Source: DVEG01 sp964405435 (lineage in GTDB: Bacteria > Cyanobacteriota > Cyanobacteriia > Cyanobacteriales > Oscillatoriaceae). From it: DNA of 64,000 nt. Where the stretch lies: the NCBI GenBank assembly GCA_964405435.1, contig CAYOOD010000033.1, forward strand, positions 4,678 to 68,677, given 5' to 3'. The notes beneath the pieces were generated by a model. That model had not been told where the DNA came from, ran no database searches, and saw nothing but the letters and a program-made list of their open reading frames with translations. This document shows, one piece after another, positions 44,072 through 53,119 of this stretch (positions are counted from its first letter, which is position 1; each line of letters begins with the position of its first letter). Both the position numbers and the translations under genes were made by a program.

Positions 44072-46855
44072 ATGAACAGATCGCAGCAATTAATAAGCAG
44101 CATCGGGCTGGCAGGAGTCGTATCGGCGTTAATCGCTCAGCCGGCGATCGCAGCCAATATCCCCCAGGTGACAGCCGTTCGCCTCAACCCCACCGCAGAA
44201 GGCATTGAAATCATCTTAGAAACAGAAGATGGCGCAGCCTTGCAAGTCTTCACCACTGGCTATGGCGAAACTTTACAAGCTGACGTCATCACCGCCCAAC
44301 TGCGACTGCCGGGGGGGAACGAGTTTCGCCAAGACAACCCGGCTGCGGGAATTGCTTCGGTTAGCGTTGCTCCTTTGGATGCTAACAGCATCCGAATCAA
44401 AGTCATTGGCGAGCGGGGCGAACCGGTGGCACGAATAGTTCCCAGCGCTGGGGGATTAATTCTCAGCTTGAAACCCACCTCGGGCGCGACTGCTCAGACA
44501 CAACCGCCGGCACAACCCTTGCCGCCTGTCGCGCAGCCGGCACAACCCTTGCCGCCTGTCGCGCAACCGGCACAACCCTTGCCGCCTGTCGCGCAACCGG
44601 CACAACCCTTGCCGCCTGTCGCGCAACCGGCGACGCCGACGCTGCCCACTATACCCGCCCCGCCAACCAGTCAGCCGACAACGCCGATACAGCCAAGCAT
44701 CCCTGCAGAGCCCGCAACGCCGACGCTGCCAACGCAGCCACCCCCGACAGTAGTTCAGCCGGGGGCAGAGCGGATTAAAGTTGTCGTCACTGCAACGCGA
44801 ATCGAAGAAAGCGTGACAAACGTGCCGCGATCGATAACAGTGGTCGAGTCAGAAGATATTCAGCAGCAGATAGGGCCATCGAGAAATGTAGGAGAAGCTT
44901 TGGCAACTCAGGTTCCCGGTTTCGCGCCTCCCACTCAGACAACGGTCACTTACGGACAAACTTTGCGGGGTCGCGACGTTGCCGTTTTGATCGACGGCGT
45001 GCCGCAAACGACGAATATTCAATCTTTTGGCAGAGAATTCCGAACCATCGACCCCAGCGCGATCGAACGCATCGAAGTCGTGCGCGGCTCCAGCGCGATC
45101 TACGGCGCTCAGGCTACCGGCGGCGTCATTAATATTATTACCCGCAGGCCGACTGAGGAGCAACTGACTTCTATCACTGAAGTGGGCGCGAATAGCACTT
45201 TAACCAATACAGAAGATGCTATCGGCTTGAACGCGCAACATACCATTTCTGCCCGAGAGGGCAATGTGGACTTTACGGGCACTGTCTCGCTGGCGAGCAG
45301 CGGCGCTTTTTACGATGCCAAAGGCGATCGCATTCCCTATTTTGAACTCGGCGGCGACAGCAGCAGCATCCTCAACCTCCTGGGCAAAGTCGGCGTGGAC
45401 TTGGACAGCCAGCAGCGCCTGCAACTGAGCGTCAACCACTATAACGAGAGTCAAAATCCCGATGTTATCCCAGATTTTAGCGTTGACGAAGAGGAGGGAC
45501 GGCAAAAAGCCCGCGCCATAGAAACCGGAAATTTGAACATTATCGGAGGGGAGAAGCCGGGAAACACAACTACAGTTCTCAATCTGAGTTACAGCAACGA
45601 AAACCTTTTGGGCAGCAACCTGCAAAGCCAAATCTACTACCGCAACAATGCGAATGTCGGCGTGCCTTCAGATTTTCGCAGCTCCGATTTTTTTGGCCCG
45701 TTTGTAGGCGTGGCTAATTCGCGGGCAAAAAGCGAACAAATCGGAGGGCGGCTGGCCATCACAACCCCTCTTTCTCGGGCTGAAAATCTGCGCTTGCTGT
45801 GGGGAGCTGACTATGTAAGTGAAGATAGCGAACAGCGTTTCGACCTGTACGATCCGGCTGAATTTGACGCAACTGGCGGTCGAGTTTACCGGAAAACCGG
45901 AGAGCGTCCTTTCGTTCCGCCTTACGATTACAGCAGCCTCGGATTGTTCGGACAGTTGGAATGGAATATCGACGATCGCGTCATTTTAAGTGGCGGCGTG
46001 CGTCACGAGAGCATCGGGTTGAGCGTCGATGACTATACGACATTTAACGATCGCAATATCGAAGGAGGCGATCGCGACTTTAGCGCCACCGTCTTTAATG
46101 CCGGAGCAGTCTATAAACTTGCCGACACTTTCAGCGTATTTGGCAACTTCTCCCAAGGCTTCTCAGTGCCGGACTTCGCCCGCATTCTCCGCCAACCCCC
46201 CGACGATTTTGTCGGAATTGAATCCTCGCTAGAAGTGACGCAACCGCAAAAGGTCAACAACTACGAACTCGGCATTCGAGGAGAGTGGCCGTCCGTGCAA
46301 ATGTCCCTTGCCGCTTTTTACAATACCTCCGATCTGGGGGTGAGTTTTCAACCAGTCGGCAACACCGGTCGCCTGGAACTCGTCCGCGCTCCAGAACGGA
46401 TTTACGGCTTAGAAGGAACTGTCGATTGGCAGCCCGCACGCTCGTGGTCGATCGGCGGCACGGCGACTTATATTGAAGGCGAATATGACGACGACGAAGA
46501 CGGGGATTACATCGCCCTCGACAGCAGCCGAATTCCCCCGCTGAAACTCACCGCTTATATCGAGAACGAGACATTGCCGGGATGGAACAATCGCCTGCAG
46601 GTTTTGTATTCTGGAAATCGCGATCGCGCCTTTGAGGACGGCTCGGATGGTGGCCCCATCAGCAGCTATGTAACCCTGGATTATGTCAGCTCGATTAAAG
46701 TGGGTTCGGGGTTGCTGCAAGTCAAAGTCGAGAATTTATTGAATAACCAATATTTTCCCGTCCTGTCGCAATATCTAGCAGGCTTTGGCGCGGACAGCTC
46801 CAATTATGCAGGCAGGGGTTTGACTCTCAGTATCAATTACCGCCTTAACTGGTAA
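44072..46855 (+). CDS. TonB-dependent siderophore receptor with N-terminal AMIN domain
   Basis: 927 residues. A signal peptide (about 1-27, ending SALIAQPAIA) is followed by an AMIN domain (about 30-140: VTAVRLNPTAEGIEIILET...), a Pro-rich spacer made of four identical AQPLPPV-type repeats, then the plug (VVVTATRIEESVTNVPRSI, LIDGVPQT, IERIEVVRGSSAIYGAQAT, GGVINIITRRP). A 22-strand-type barrel follows, ending ...GRGLTLSINYRLNW with the terminal aromatic. This layout is the usual cyanobacterial outer-membrane siderophore receptor; the AMIN domain probably binds cell wall or periplasmic partners. It is divergent from the NRPS operon, so it is the likely ferric-siderophore importer. The ribosome site AAAGAG precedes ATG 44072. 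Confidence 0.93.
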   Translation: MNRSQQLISSIGLAGVVSALIAQPAIAANIPQVTAVRLNPTAEGIEIILETEDGAALQVFTTGYGETLQADVITAQLRLPGGNEFRQDNPAAGIASVSVAPLDANSIRIKVIGERGEPVARIVPSAGGLILSLKPTSGATAQTQPPAQPLPPVAQPAQPLPPVAQPAQPLPPVAQPAQPLPPVAQPATPTLPTIPAPPTSQPTTPIQPSIPAEPATPTLPTQPPPTVVQPGAERIKVVVTATRIEESVTNVPRSITVVESEDIQQQIGPSRNVGEALATQVPGFAPPTQTTVTYGQTLRGRDVAVLIDGVPQTTNIQSFGREFRTIDPSAIERIEVVRGSSAIYGAQATGGVINIITRRPTEEQLTSITEVGANSTLTNTEDAIGLNAQHTISAREGNVDFTGTVSLASSGAFYDAKGDRIPYFELGGDSSSILNLLGKVGVDLDSQQRLQLSVNHYNESQNPDVIPDFSVDEEEGRQKARAIETGNLNIIGGEKPGNTTTVLNLSYSNENLLGSNLQSQIYYRNNANVGVPSDFRSSDFFGPFVGVANSRAKSEQIGGRLAITTPLSRAENLRLLWGADYVSEDSEQRFDLYDPAEFDATGGRVYRKTGERPFVPPYDYSSLGLFGQLEWNIDDRVILSGGVRHESIGLSVDDYTTFNDRNIEGGDRDFSATVFNAGAVYKLADTFSVFGNFSQGFSVPDFARILRQPPDDFVGIESSLEVTQPQKVNNYELGIRGEWPSVQMSLAAFYNTSDLGVSFQPVGNTGRLELVRAPERIYGLEGTVDWQPARSWSIGGTATYIEGEYDDDEDGDYIALDSSRIPPLKLTAYIENETLPGWNNRLQVLYSGNRDRAFEDGSDGGPISSYVTLDYVSSIKVGSGLLQVKVENLLNNQYFPVLSQYLAGFGADSSNYAGRGLTLSINYRLNW
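44511..44630 (+). repeat. four 30-bp tandem repeats encoding the receptor's Pro-rich spacer
   Basis: Four exact-length 30-base units (CACAACCCTTGCCGCCTGTC plus ten bases), nearly identical to each other, encode a decapeptide rich in Ala, Gln, Pro and Leu between the AMIN and plug domains. The near-identity suggests recent slippage expansion. It has no CRISPR features. Confidence 0.9.
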
Positions 46856-47031
46856 AAAATATCAGGGATGTGGAGAGTCAAAAGCGCTGAAGGCTGAGTC
46901 AAGAATGCGGAGTTTCGAGGAATACTTTTTGAAGTATGCCTTAAAAAAATCGTCTTTCTCAGCACCACGCAATAGGCACTCAGCACTTATGAATCGCGAA
47001 AATAGTTAACCGCTTTGAGGAAAATTTCGAG

Positions 47032-48177
47032 ATGAGGTTCCGCAAACTCGCATTCACGCTGCACTTGTATTTGGGATTGACAGTTGGAATGTTGCTAGTT
47101 GCGATCGCTTTCACTGGCAGCTTGCTCGTGTTCGGGCACGAAATCGAGCGCTTCCTCAATCCCCAACTCTTGCAAGTGTTTCCTCAAGGCGAACGGCTAT
47201 CGCTGGAAACCGTGCTGGAAATTGTCCAAAAAGCCTATCCGCAAAATCAGGCGATTAGTCTCTTGCTGCCGCGAGGAGCCGAAAGAGTTTTAGAAATTTC
47301 GATGCTTTCAAAAAGCGAGGAGTTAGTCAGCGTTTACGTCAATCCTTACAGCGGCGAAATCCTGGGATCGCGCTTGTGGGAAGAAACCTTTACGGGCTTC
47401 CTCTTGACTTTACACGCGCAATTAGCTGGGGGAGAAGTCGGCCACTTTGTTGTCGGCATTTGCGGCCTTTTTATGTTAGGATTGGCGTTTACTGGCTTGT
47501 TTTTGTGGACGGGGTGGCGCAATCCCGTTCGCGGCTTTTCCATCAATTGGAAAGCTCGCAACCAGCGAATTTTATTCGACGTTCATAATGTTTTTGGCAT
47601 TATATCCGTCGCTTTTCTCCTCCTGCTTGCCTCTACGGGAACGGCGATAATTTTTTACACGCCCTTTGAAGAAACTCTGTATCGGCTGACAAATGAAAAG
47701 CCACAGCCCGCGTTGACTTCTCATCTCCGCCCCGGCAGTTCGCGACGAAAAATAGACGATATATTGCGCCAAGCTGATACAGTTTTGTCGGGAGCCGAGC
47801 CGACTTTTATTTCTCTGCCTTTGGCTCCTGAAGCGACCTTTAAGGTGCGCAAAAAACTCCCAGATGACCCGCACCCAAACGGGAACATCACGATTTATAT
47901 CGACCAATACAGCGGCGAAATTTTGCGGACTGACAGTGCCAATTCAGCGTCTCTATCTGCACGAATTTTGAACTCGCTTTACCCCCTGCATATTGGCAGC
48001 TATGGCGGAATTTACCTGCGACTGGCGCACGCGATCGCTGGATTGGCACCGATTCTCCTATTCGTCACGGGTGCTTTGAGGTGGCGGCACAGGCATTTAG
48101 CAGAACTTTACCGCACGGGGGCAATACAGCAATATAAAGACTTGTCTTTTATCAATCAACAATGGCCCTGGTTTTGA
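47032..48177 (+). CDS. PepSY-associated membrane protein (PiuB-like)
   Basis: 381 residues with the PepSY_TM layout. An N-terminal helix (LHLYLGLTVGMLLVAIAFTG) is followed by PepSY-type extracytoplasmic segments (VYVNPYSGEILGSR and IYIDQYSGEILR), with further helices at about 140-160, 190-212 and 325-345. Such proteins are often encoded beside siderophore receptors and are suspected ferric-siderophore reductases in the inner membrane. GAGG precedes ATG 47032. The MFS gene follows after 12 bases, so the two are probably one transcript, perhaps with the receptor 176 bases upstream. Confidence 0.88.
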   Translation: MRFRKLAFTLHLYLGLTVGMLLVAIAFTGSLLVFGHEIERFLNPQLLQVFPQGERLSLETVLEIVQKAYPQNQAISLLLPRGAERVLEISMLSKSEELVSVYVNPYSGEILGSRLWEETFTGFLLTLHAQLAGGEVGHFVVGICGLFMLGLAFTGLFLWTGWRNPVRGFSINWKARNQRILFDVHNVFGIISVAFLLLLASTGTAIIFYTPFEETLYRLTNEKPQPALTSHLRPGSSRRKIDDILRQADTVLSGAEPTFISLPLAPEATFKVRKKLPDDPHPNGNITIYIDQYSGEILRTDSANSASLSARILNSLYPLHIGSYGGIYLRLAHAIAGLAPILLFVTGALRWRHRHLAELYRTGAIQQYKDLSFINQQWPWF

Positions 48178-48189
48178 CGAGAGTAAGTA

Positions 48190-49512
48190 ATGCAAAAATT
48201 TCTGTTCCTCTGGCTCGGACAAACTGTTTCAATTATTGGCAGTGCTATGTCTGCTTTTGCGCTGACTATTTGGGTTTGGGAGTCCGCCGAGCAAGTGACG
48301 GCACTGGCTTTATTTCTGTTTGTTAACCAACTGCCGCGCATTTTGATGTCTCCGGTGGCTGGCTTTCTCGTCGATCGCTGGAATCGGAAATTTTTAATGA
48401 CGGTAGGCGATGCAGTTTCGGCAGCGCTGACCCTGGCTATTCTCTTACTCTATATAAACCAAAACCTGCACCTGTGGCACCTTTATGTAGCGGGAGCGAT
48501 TAACGGATGTTTCGAGCAAATTCAACAGTTAGCTTACTCGACTGCGATCGCCACAATGGTGCCCGAAAAGCATTACAGCCGCGCCAGCAGTTTGAGTTTT
48601 CTAGCCAGTTACGGCGCGAGTATTATTGCTCCGACGCTGGCGGGAGTTCTCTATTACGCTATCGGGTTGAGCGGAATTTTTACACTCGACTTGACGACTT
48701 TTGCCATCGCGATCGCCACGGTAGTCTGCGTCAAAATACCCCAGCCCGCGATCGCGCCCAATCCCAACCCGACTCGCCCTCACTTCCTGCAAGAACTCAG
48801 TTTCGGATGCCGCTACATCGCCGAACGTAAGAGCCTGCTTGCCCTGCTCGTATCGGCTGCCCTATTCTGGTTTGCTCACGACATCGGCGCTGCCCTCTAC
48901 TCGCCGATGATTCTGGCACGCACCGGCAATGATGCCAGAATCCTGGGCAATATCCTTTCAGCCGCCGGCGCGGGCGGCGTTTTCGGAGCAGCGATCGTCA
49001 GCGTTTGGGGCGGCCCCAAACGCCGAATACGCGGGTTTCTGCTCGGCATCGCAGGCACGGGCTTGAGTAAAACAGTTTTTGGGGTTTCTCAGGTGCTTTT
49101 TCTCTGGGTTCCCGCTCAATTTTTTTCGTCTCTCAATTTCTCGATACTCGGCAGCTCCAACGAGGCGCTCTGGCTGGCAAAAGTCGAACCAGAAGTACAA
49201 GGGCGGGTTTTTGCCACCAGAGCGCTCAGCGTGCAAATCGCGTCAGCGATCGCTTTATTAATAGCAGGGCCACTTGCCGATCGCGTCTTTGAACCTGCCA
49301 TGCAACCGGGAGGTTTTTTAGCACCCATTTTTGGCGGAATAGTCGGCACGGGAGCCGGTGCCGGCATGGCGTTGCTATACGCGACCTCCGCCCTCGGCTT
49401 AGTGCTCGTTGGAGCCGGCGGGTATGCGTGCCGCCCGCTGCTCGATGTCGAAAGGAGAGTGCTGAGTGAAAAGTGCGCTCGTGCTGAGTATCGAGTAGGG
49501 AGTAAAAAGTAG
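48190..49512 (+). CDS. MFS transporter, EntS-like, probable siderophore exporter
   Basis: 440 residues with about 12 membrane helices. The N-terminus FLFLWLGQTVSIIGSAMSAFAL and the loop GFLVDRWNRKFLM after helix 2 are typical of the MFS_3/EntS group. It is directly downstream of the PepSY gene and near the receptor and NRPS genes, which suggests export of the apo-siderophore across the inner membrane. Drug efflux would be the alternative reading from family alone. The final part of the frame, after about residue 410, is low in hydrophobic residues, and the last codons include repeat-like DNA (AGTGCTGAGTG). Confidence 0.85.
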   Translation: MQKFLFLWLGQTVSIIGSAMSAFALTIWVWESAEQVTALALFLFVNQLPRILMSPVAGFLVDRWNRKFLMTVGDAVSAALTLAILLLYINQNLHLWHLYVAGAINGCFEQIQQLAYSTAIATMVPEKHYSRASSLSFLASYGASIIAPTLAGVLYYAIGLSGIFTLDLTTFAIAIATVVCVKIPQPAIAPNPNPTRPHFLQELSFGCRYIAERKSLLALLVSAALFWFAHDIGAALYSPMILARTGNDARILGNILSAAGAGGVFGAAIVSVWGGPKRRIRGFLLGIAGTGLSKTVFGVSQVLFLWVPAQFFSSLNFSILGSSNEALWLAKVEPEVQGRVFATRALSVQIASAIALLIAGPLADRVFEPAMQPGGFLAPIFGGIVGTGAGAGMALLYATSALGLVLVGAGGYACRPLLDVERRVLSEKCARAEYRVGSKK

Positions 49513-49556
49513 GAAGCGTTCGATGCTTGAGTTTTTCAGCTTCGGGGAAAGTCATG

Positions 49557-49595
49557 GCGTTGCTGAATGGCAGTATAAATCGCAAGCAGCAACGC
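49557..49595. terminator. inverted repeat between convergent genes
   Basis: GCGTTGCTG and CAGCAACGC form a 9-base stem with a 21-base loop between the MFS stop and the convergent acylase stop. No T-run follows. It may be a terminator or the remnant end of an insertion sequence, since GCGTTGCTGAA-like termini occur in cyanobacterial IS elements as far as I recall. Confidence 0.35.
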
Positions 49596-49650
49596 TGTCG
49601 AAAGTCTTTCCCTAGATAATCGGAAAATTGAGAAAATTTCACCGACTGAA

Positions 49651-51756
49651 TTAGGGCGATAGTATCTGGCGCGAACTCAAGTGAGCTTCAATGTCCGATC
49701 GCGATCGCCAGACAGGGCGCAATTCCTGACGAGCAAATAACTCTAATTGATCGCCGGCGTGGGGATTTCCCGGTTGAGTGGCGTTGCCGTAACTGGTGAG
49801 CGCCATCGCTTTCACCGGATTCGAGAACTCGATCGCGGCGACAAAAGAATCGCCGGCAACTGCTTGAAAGCGATCGCCTTTCTCAGGAGCGAACCACACG
49901 GCTCGAAATACCCCCAAAGAACCCTCCCCCCCGTTTGCCGGCAGATTTTTCCCTTCAGAATCCAATCGAAAAACTTCTCCCCACGCCACGTCTAATGCGC
50001 CGTAAGACGCCTCAACCTTCGTTGCCGCTTCTTCCAGCACCCGCACCGCCTCAGCCGGATTTGCCAAGCCGTCTGGCGTCGCTAGCGGCGCATCTTCCCG
50101 CCAAGGTTGCGCGAATAACTTCTCGGCATCGATCGCTTTTTCCCAAAAGGCAAACAGCACCGCCCCGCGACTGCCGGCATCGACTTTCCGATCCCAAGCG
50201 GCGAGGACCTCGGCTGCGCGTCGCGCTTTTTCGCTGCCTTTGCGTGCGGCAGGAATTAAATCATCGAGTAGGCGATCGGCGAGTTCCGATCGAGTCGAAT
50301 GTTTGTATTCGATGAATTCCTGAAAAGAAATTTTTTCGTCTTCTAGGAGCATTTTTGCCGACCGCTGCGCCCGGAAGTCCATAGGGCGGCGCGGTGCCAT
50401 ATAGGCGGGATAGTTTTCCGGAGCGATCGCCCTGGGAAATGTCGTCGTCCAGGGCGGATCGTTGGCATTTTGCAACCACCCGCTCGGCGGATCGAGGACG
50501 CGCGGCAAATCCGAATAGGGATGATTTTTCGTCCACAAAGTTTCTGAGGTATAGCCGGGAATCATGCCCGACCAATATTCAAAATCTCCCTTTTTGCGGA
50601 TGGGGACTTGCCCGTTAAACAAGTGCATGATATGCCCCTCGCGGTCGGCATACATGACGGTAAACATGGGGATTTGCAAGCGCTTCAGAACTGTTTCAAA
50701 CTCTGCGAAATTCTTGGCCCGCGCCATATCCCACCACTGCTGAAGGGCACCCGGTTTGTCGAGCCCGACAACGCGCAGGGCGATCGCTTTGCCCTGTTTT
50801 TCCGCTACAATTGGCCCGTGAACGGAACGCCGCACCAGCAGGGATGCCGCGCGCGAAGTGCCTTTCTCTTGCTTGACTTTTAAAACCTTCTCTTCTTTTT
50901 CAAAATTGCGGATTTTGCCGTCGAAACGATAGCCATTTTTCGCGAGGGGCAATTCGTAAGCATCCCAGCCATCGTGCGCGTTGACGGTATGAGTCCAGCC
51001 CAGATTGTCGTTAAAAGCGATGGTTAAAACGGGAAATCCGACGAGAGTGGCTCCGTAAGCGTCAATTTCTGGGGCAGTTAGTTGCGCTTCGTACCAGAGA
51101 AATAAATCCGACCACGGCAGGTGAGGATTTGCCAAAAGCATTGCATGACCGCTTTCAGAACGGGAAGGCGCGATCGCCCACCCGTTAGAACCTTTGGGCT
51201 CGTTACTTTCCGCCAGACTTGCTACGCGCTCCAGATCGACGACAAAATTAAAATTCACGACGCGCTGCGCGTGAGCCAGTACGTCTGTTGGTTGGAGGGG
51301 CAACGCCACCTTTAATTCATCAGCGATCGCGTCTGGGTTTTCTTTTGCATAAGCATTCATTCCCGCGACAAAAGCCTCGATATAGTTGCGAAAATTCGCC
51401 TCTTGTGCCTCATACCACCCTTTAGCGCGATCGGGAATTCCCATTGTTTGCACCCAGCGATCGGATTCCAGATACTCCTCGCCCCAGAATTCGGCAGCTT
51501 GCCCGCGAGCTTGCCCGTAAAGGCGCAAAATCAGGTTGCCGTGACTGTGCATCTGCGCCCACCCAAAAGCGTAGAAAAGACTTTTAGCATCCTTTCCGTA
51601 AATGTGAGGAATCCCGTAAGTATCCCAAAGAATTTGAGTGCTGGCTTCACTGGCCACTTGACTGCAGGTATTGACGAGTAAAACCAGAACAGCACCCATC
51701 AACAAGCAGACGGCCCGCCAGAAGGCTTTTTTAAATTTTAGCAACACTTGCACCAC
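49651..51756 (-). CDS. penicillin-acylase-family Ntn hydrolase
   Basis: About 701 residues from GTG 51756, which follows a GGGAG ribosome site and gives an export signal (FKKAFWRAVCLLMGAVLVLL). A TTG at 51819 would overlap the MORN gene. After the spacer peptide, the nucleophile appears as S190 in KGSNGWAIAPS, the self-cleavage site that makes the beta-chain N-terminus. ANPHLPWSDLFLWYEAQL, NDNLGWTHTVNAHDGWD and an Asn/Arg-rich C-terminal region agree with the family. Relatives cleave amide-linked acyl chains, including AHL acylases and PvdQ, which removes the fatty acid from pyoverdine precursors. Next to a FAAL-started siderophore cluster, periplasmic deacylation is an attractive inference; quorum quenching is an alternative. 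Confidence 0.87.
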   Translation of the reverse strand: MVQVLLKFKKAFWRAVCLLMGAVLVLLVNTCSQVASEASTQILWDTYGIPHIYGKDAKSLFYAFGWAQMHSHGNLILRLYGQARGQAAEFWGEEYLESDRWVQTMGIPDRAKGWYEAQEANFRNYIEAFVAGMNAYAKENPDAIADELKVALPLQPTDVLAHAQRVVNFNFVVDLERVASLAESNEPKGSNGWAIAPSRSESGHAMLLANPHLPWSDLFLWYEAQLTAPEIDAYGATLVGFPVLTIAFNDNLGWTHTVNAHDGWDAYELPLAKNGYRFDGKIRNFEKEEKVLKVKQEKGTSRAASLLVRRSVHGPIVAEKQGKAIALRVVGLDKPGALQQWWDMARAKNFAEFETVLKRLQIPMFTVMYADREGHIMHLFNGQVPIRKKGDFEYWSGMIPGYTSETLWTKNHPYSDLPRVLDPPSGWLQNANDPPWTTTFPRAIAPENYPAYMAPRRPMDFRAQRSAKMLLEDEKISFQEFIEYKHSTRSELADRLLDDLIPAARKGSEKARRAAEVLAAWDRKVDAGSRGAVLFAFWEKAIDAEKLFAQPWREDAPLATPDGLANPAEAVRVLEEAATKVEASYGALDVAWGEVFRLDSEGKNLPANGGEGSLGVFRAVWFAPEKGDRFQAVAGDSFVAAIEFSNPVKAMALTSYGNATQPGNPHAGDQLELFARQELRPVWRSRSDIEAHLSSRQILSP

Positions 51757-51791
51757 TTGAATTTTCTCCCGCTTCTTACGCGCACCACCCG

Positions 51792-53015
51792 CTATTTTTG
51801 AAGCTGCCCCTGTTGCCAATTTCCCTCTACCTTCGTACCGTCTGCATAGACGTAGGAACCTTGCCCGTGTTTTTGCCCGTTGAGAAATTCGCCTTCGTAG
51901 CGATCGCCATTGGCGTAAACGCAGACGCCTTTGCCGTTGAACTGCCCCTCGCGGAATTCCCCCTCACAGCGATCGCCATTCGCAAACAGGTAAACCCCCT
52001 TTCCATTCATCTTGCCGTCGCTAAACATGCCGTCGTAGCGGTTGCCATTCGCAAACGTATAAACCCCCTTGCCATTAATCTTGCCCTCTTGAAACTCGCC
52101 AGAATAATTGCCCCCCTTGGCAAAGGTCAGAATTCCTTGCCCGTGAGGTTTGCCGCTGGCAAAATTTCCTTTGTAACTATTGCCATTTGGGAATTCTCGG
52201 ACGCCTTCGCCCTGAAACTCCCCATTTTCAAATTGTCCTTGATAGCGCCCTCCTTCTTTAAACATCAAAATTCCCTGTCCTTGAGGCTTGCCATTCACGA
52301 AATCGCCCTCATAGCGATTGCCATTCGAGTATTCCCGAATTCCCTTGCCGTTAAATTGTCCTTCGCTAAATTGCCCCTCGTAGCGCCCTCCTTCGGCAAA
52401 GGTATAAATTCCCTTTCCGTGGGGGACATTATTTAGTAAATCTCCTTCGTAGCGGTTCTTATTGGCATACTGACAAGCCCCTTTTCCGCTAATTTTGCCG
52501 TCTTTGAGTTCGCCTTCGCAGCGCGTTCCATTGCTGAACGTGAAAGCTCCTTTGCCACTGGGTAAACCAGTAACAAAGCTCCCTTCGTAGCGCGTGCCGT
52601 TAGACGTTGTAAAGACGCCCGTGCCTTCATACTTGCCATTTTTAAATTCCCCTTCGTAGCGGTTCCCGTTGGGAAATTCCCGGACGCCTTTGCCGTTGAA
52701 TTCTCCATCGGCAAATTCTCCCTCGTAACGCCCTTCTTCTTTGAAGGTGTAGGTGCCTTTGCCGTGAGGCTTGCCGTTGAGAAATTCCCCTTCATAGCGA
52801 TCGCCGTTCGCGTATTGGCAGACGCCGGGGCCGCTGAGCTTGCCCGCGTTTAATTCTCCCTCGCAGCGACTGCCATCTGGCAACGTCACCACTCCGGCGA
52901 TCGCGCTTTTGGGGTGGGCGAAAGGCTCTGCCATTGCTAAGCTAGATGCCAGCAAGAGCGTCGTTCCTATTTGATAGAATTTCTGCAACGTTGCCGAGGA
53001 TTTCTCAAGTTTCAT
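51792..53015 (-). CDS. exported MORN-repeat protein
   Basis: About 407 residues from ATG 53015 (MKLEKSSATLQKFYQIGTTL), which begins with a signal peptide ending near LAMAEPFAHPKSAIAG. A longer frame to 53102 is open but less likely. The rest is about 15 MORN repeats of 23 residues (RYEGEFKNGKYEGTGVF-type), alternating between YEGEF and CEGEL forms, and a partial last repeat. MORN arrays form extended beta-sheets; no enzyme domain is attached. It lies between tonB and the acylase, in the same direction, so it may be co-transcribed. Its role is unknown; a periplasmic scaffold is only a guess. Confidence 0.88.
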   Translation of the reverse strand: MKLEKSSATLQKFYQIGTTLLLASSLAMAEPFAHPKSAIAGVVTLPDGSRCEGELNAGKLSGPGVCQYANGDRYEGEFLNGKPHGKGTYTFKEEGRYEGEFADGEFNGKGVREFPNGNRYEGEFKNGKYEGTGVFTTSNGTRYEGSFVTGLPSGKGAFTFSNGTRCEGELKDGKISGKGACQYANKNRYEGDLLNNVPHGKGIYTFAEGGRYEGQFSEGQFNGKGIREYSNGNRYEGDFVNGKPQGQGILMFKEGGRYQGQFENGEFQGEGVREFPNGNSYKGNFASGKPHGQGILTFAKGGNYSGEFQEGKINGKGVYTFANGNRYDGMFSDGKMNGKGVYLFANGDRCEGEFREGQFNGKGVCVYANGDRYEGEFLNGQKHGQGSYVYADGTKVEGNWQQGQLQK

Positions 53016-53119
53016 ACTTCGCCAAACTGTCTCCGGTGTAGTGGTTCGATTGGGGTTAATTTTACCCGTGCTAGAGTAAACTCGCTTTCGCAAAGCAAAC
53101 ACATTCTTTTTGAAAAAAT

